This document shows, piece after piece, positions 5,934 to 6,376 of a stretch of DNA of 6,376 nucleotides. Source of the DNA: Filomicrobium sp. (GTDB lineage Bacteria; Pseudomonadota; Alphaproteobacteria; Rhizobiales; Hyphomicrobiaceae); assembly GCA_030607105.1 (NCBI GenBank), contig JAUWFF010000075.1, positions 1 through 6,376 of the forward strand. Reading direction: 5' to 3'. Below the pieces are notes generated by a model. That model did not search any database. It was not told the origin of the DNA and was given only the letters and a program-made list of their open reading frames with translations. The position numbers and the translations under genes are program-made. Each line of letters opens with the position of its first letter. Position 1 is the stretch's first letter.

Positions 5934-6376
5934 TTAGTCGATCTGCGTGAACCTGGCGATTTGCTCGTGCGTAGGGTTCGTCATGCTCAAGCCGAAGAAC
6001 CGGTTGCGAAGGTCTTGTGTTGTGATGTTAGAGAGAAACTTGTCGTAGAGTTTTTCATCGTCGGGGCGGATCGGCCGCACGCGCAGAACCGTCGATTTGA
6101 CCTCGACTGTGCGATCCCAGGCGGAGGGGTAGGGGCGCAGCGCAAACCTCGGATTGCCGCCGGGCGAGACGGCTCTGTTAGGCTTGACGGAGATGCGTGC
6201 GTCGAGCGCGATGACGCCGGTTTCGTCGGCGAGCAGCGGGTTGATGTCAAGTTCGCGAATTTCCGGCATGTCGGCGGCGAGCTGCGCCAGCCGCACAAGT
6301 GCCAGTGCTATGGCCTCGCGATCAGCGGCGGGTCGGTGGCGATAGCCATCAAGCAGACGCGATATGCGCGTTTCGC
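5934..6376 (-). CDS. Upstream fragment: end of ATP-grasp synthetase domain and start of GNAT domain
   Basis: This is the part of the Pat-like gene that would be translated normally before the TAA, and it is incomplete at its 5' end. From the window edge it reads ETRISRLLDGYRHRP and goes on through LAQLAADMPEIRELDINPLL, the usual end of the ATP-grasp beta-like domain. Next come a Pro-rich linker (FALRPYPSAWD) and the first helices of the GNAT fold (RPIRPDDEKLYDKFLSNIT, NRFFGLS), ending at FTQID. The product would lack the acetyl-CoA-binding loop and so would have no acetyltransferase activity. The GTG at 6296 is not a real start, because the frame and the homology continue upstream. Confidence 0.7.
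   Translation of the reverse strand, partial: ETRISRLLDGYRHRPAADREAIALALVRLAQLAADMPEIRELDINPLLADETGVIALDARISVKPNRAVSPGGNPRFALRPYPSAWDRTVEVKSTVLRVRPIRPDDEKLYDKFLSNITTQDLRNRFFGLSMTNPTHEQIARFTQID

Larger units (their letters stand above)
5598..6376 (-). pseudogene. Pat-like acyl-CoA synthetase (ADP-forming type)/GNAT acetyltransferase, 5' end outside window, interrupted by in-frame TAA
   Basis: One reading frame, open from the window edge to the TAG at 5600-5598 apart from a single TAA (5936-5934), encodes the C-terminal third of a large fusion enzyme. It begins with the end of an ATP-grasp acyl-CoA synthetase beta-like domain (ELDINPLLADETGVIALDAR) and passes through a linker. It then enters a GNAT domain (LRVRPIRPDDEKLYDKFL, later EFAVVVRSDLQGRGIGWTLM). 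In such proteins the synthetase-like part is often a regulatory module, while the GNAT part acetylates lysines, for example on acyl-CoA synthetases. Homology does not stop at the TAA: FTQID precedes it and ARAMAFVAID follows, where relatives have an aromatic residue in a pattern like QIDYDREMAF. A single substitution from a Tyr codon (TAC or TAT) to TAA explains it. It may be a true nonsense mutation or a sequence error. Confidence 0.75.

Overview
This is a GC-rich bacterial chromosomal window, most likely from an alphaproteobacterium and possibly from Hyphomicrobiales (inference). The evidence is the style of the malic enzyme fused to a phosphotransacetylase-like domain, the long-N-terminus methyltransferase, and the APH-like/P-loop kinase fusion lying next to a Pat-type acyl-CoA synthetase/GNAT enzyme. 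I see no insertion sequence, CRISPR array, tRNA, rRNA or phage gene.

Layout. Bases 6-1064 (+) encode a class I SAM-dependent methyltransferase. A gap of about 300 bases follows, and its first half (1103-1242) holds four consecutive inverted repeats that look like a structured RNA. Bases 1367-3646 (+) encode a 759-residue MaeB-type malic enzyme. Bases 3691-3914 (-) encode a small DUF2892 membrane protein whose natural start appears to be separated from its body by a one-base frameshift. A divergent promoter region of about 120 bases with a clean palindrome (3953-3972) leads to a 521-residue fusion of an APH-like kinase domain and a P-loop kinase (4036-5601, +), which starts at TTG. Convergent to it, and sharing the tetranucleotide CTAG for both stop codons, is the 3' end of a Pat-like acyl-CoA synthetase/GNAT acetyltransferase gene (5598-6376, -, running off the window). 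That gene is interrupted by an in-frame TAA at 5934-5936.

How the genes may relate. Malic enzymes with this architecture make pyruvate from malate and are typically inhibited by acetyl-CoA through the C-terminal domain. Pat-type enzymes use acetyl-CoA to acetylate lysines of metabolic enzymes. The window is therefore loosely an acetyl-CoA/central carbon neighbourhood, but the strands alternate and no multi-gene operon is visible.

The points most worth a second look are the structured leader ahead of maeB, the two single-base lesions (DUF2892 frameshift and Pat nonsense codon), and the divergent palindrome. I did not find convincing evidence of a wholly new multi-gene system.
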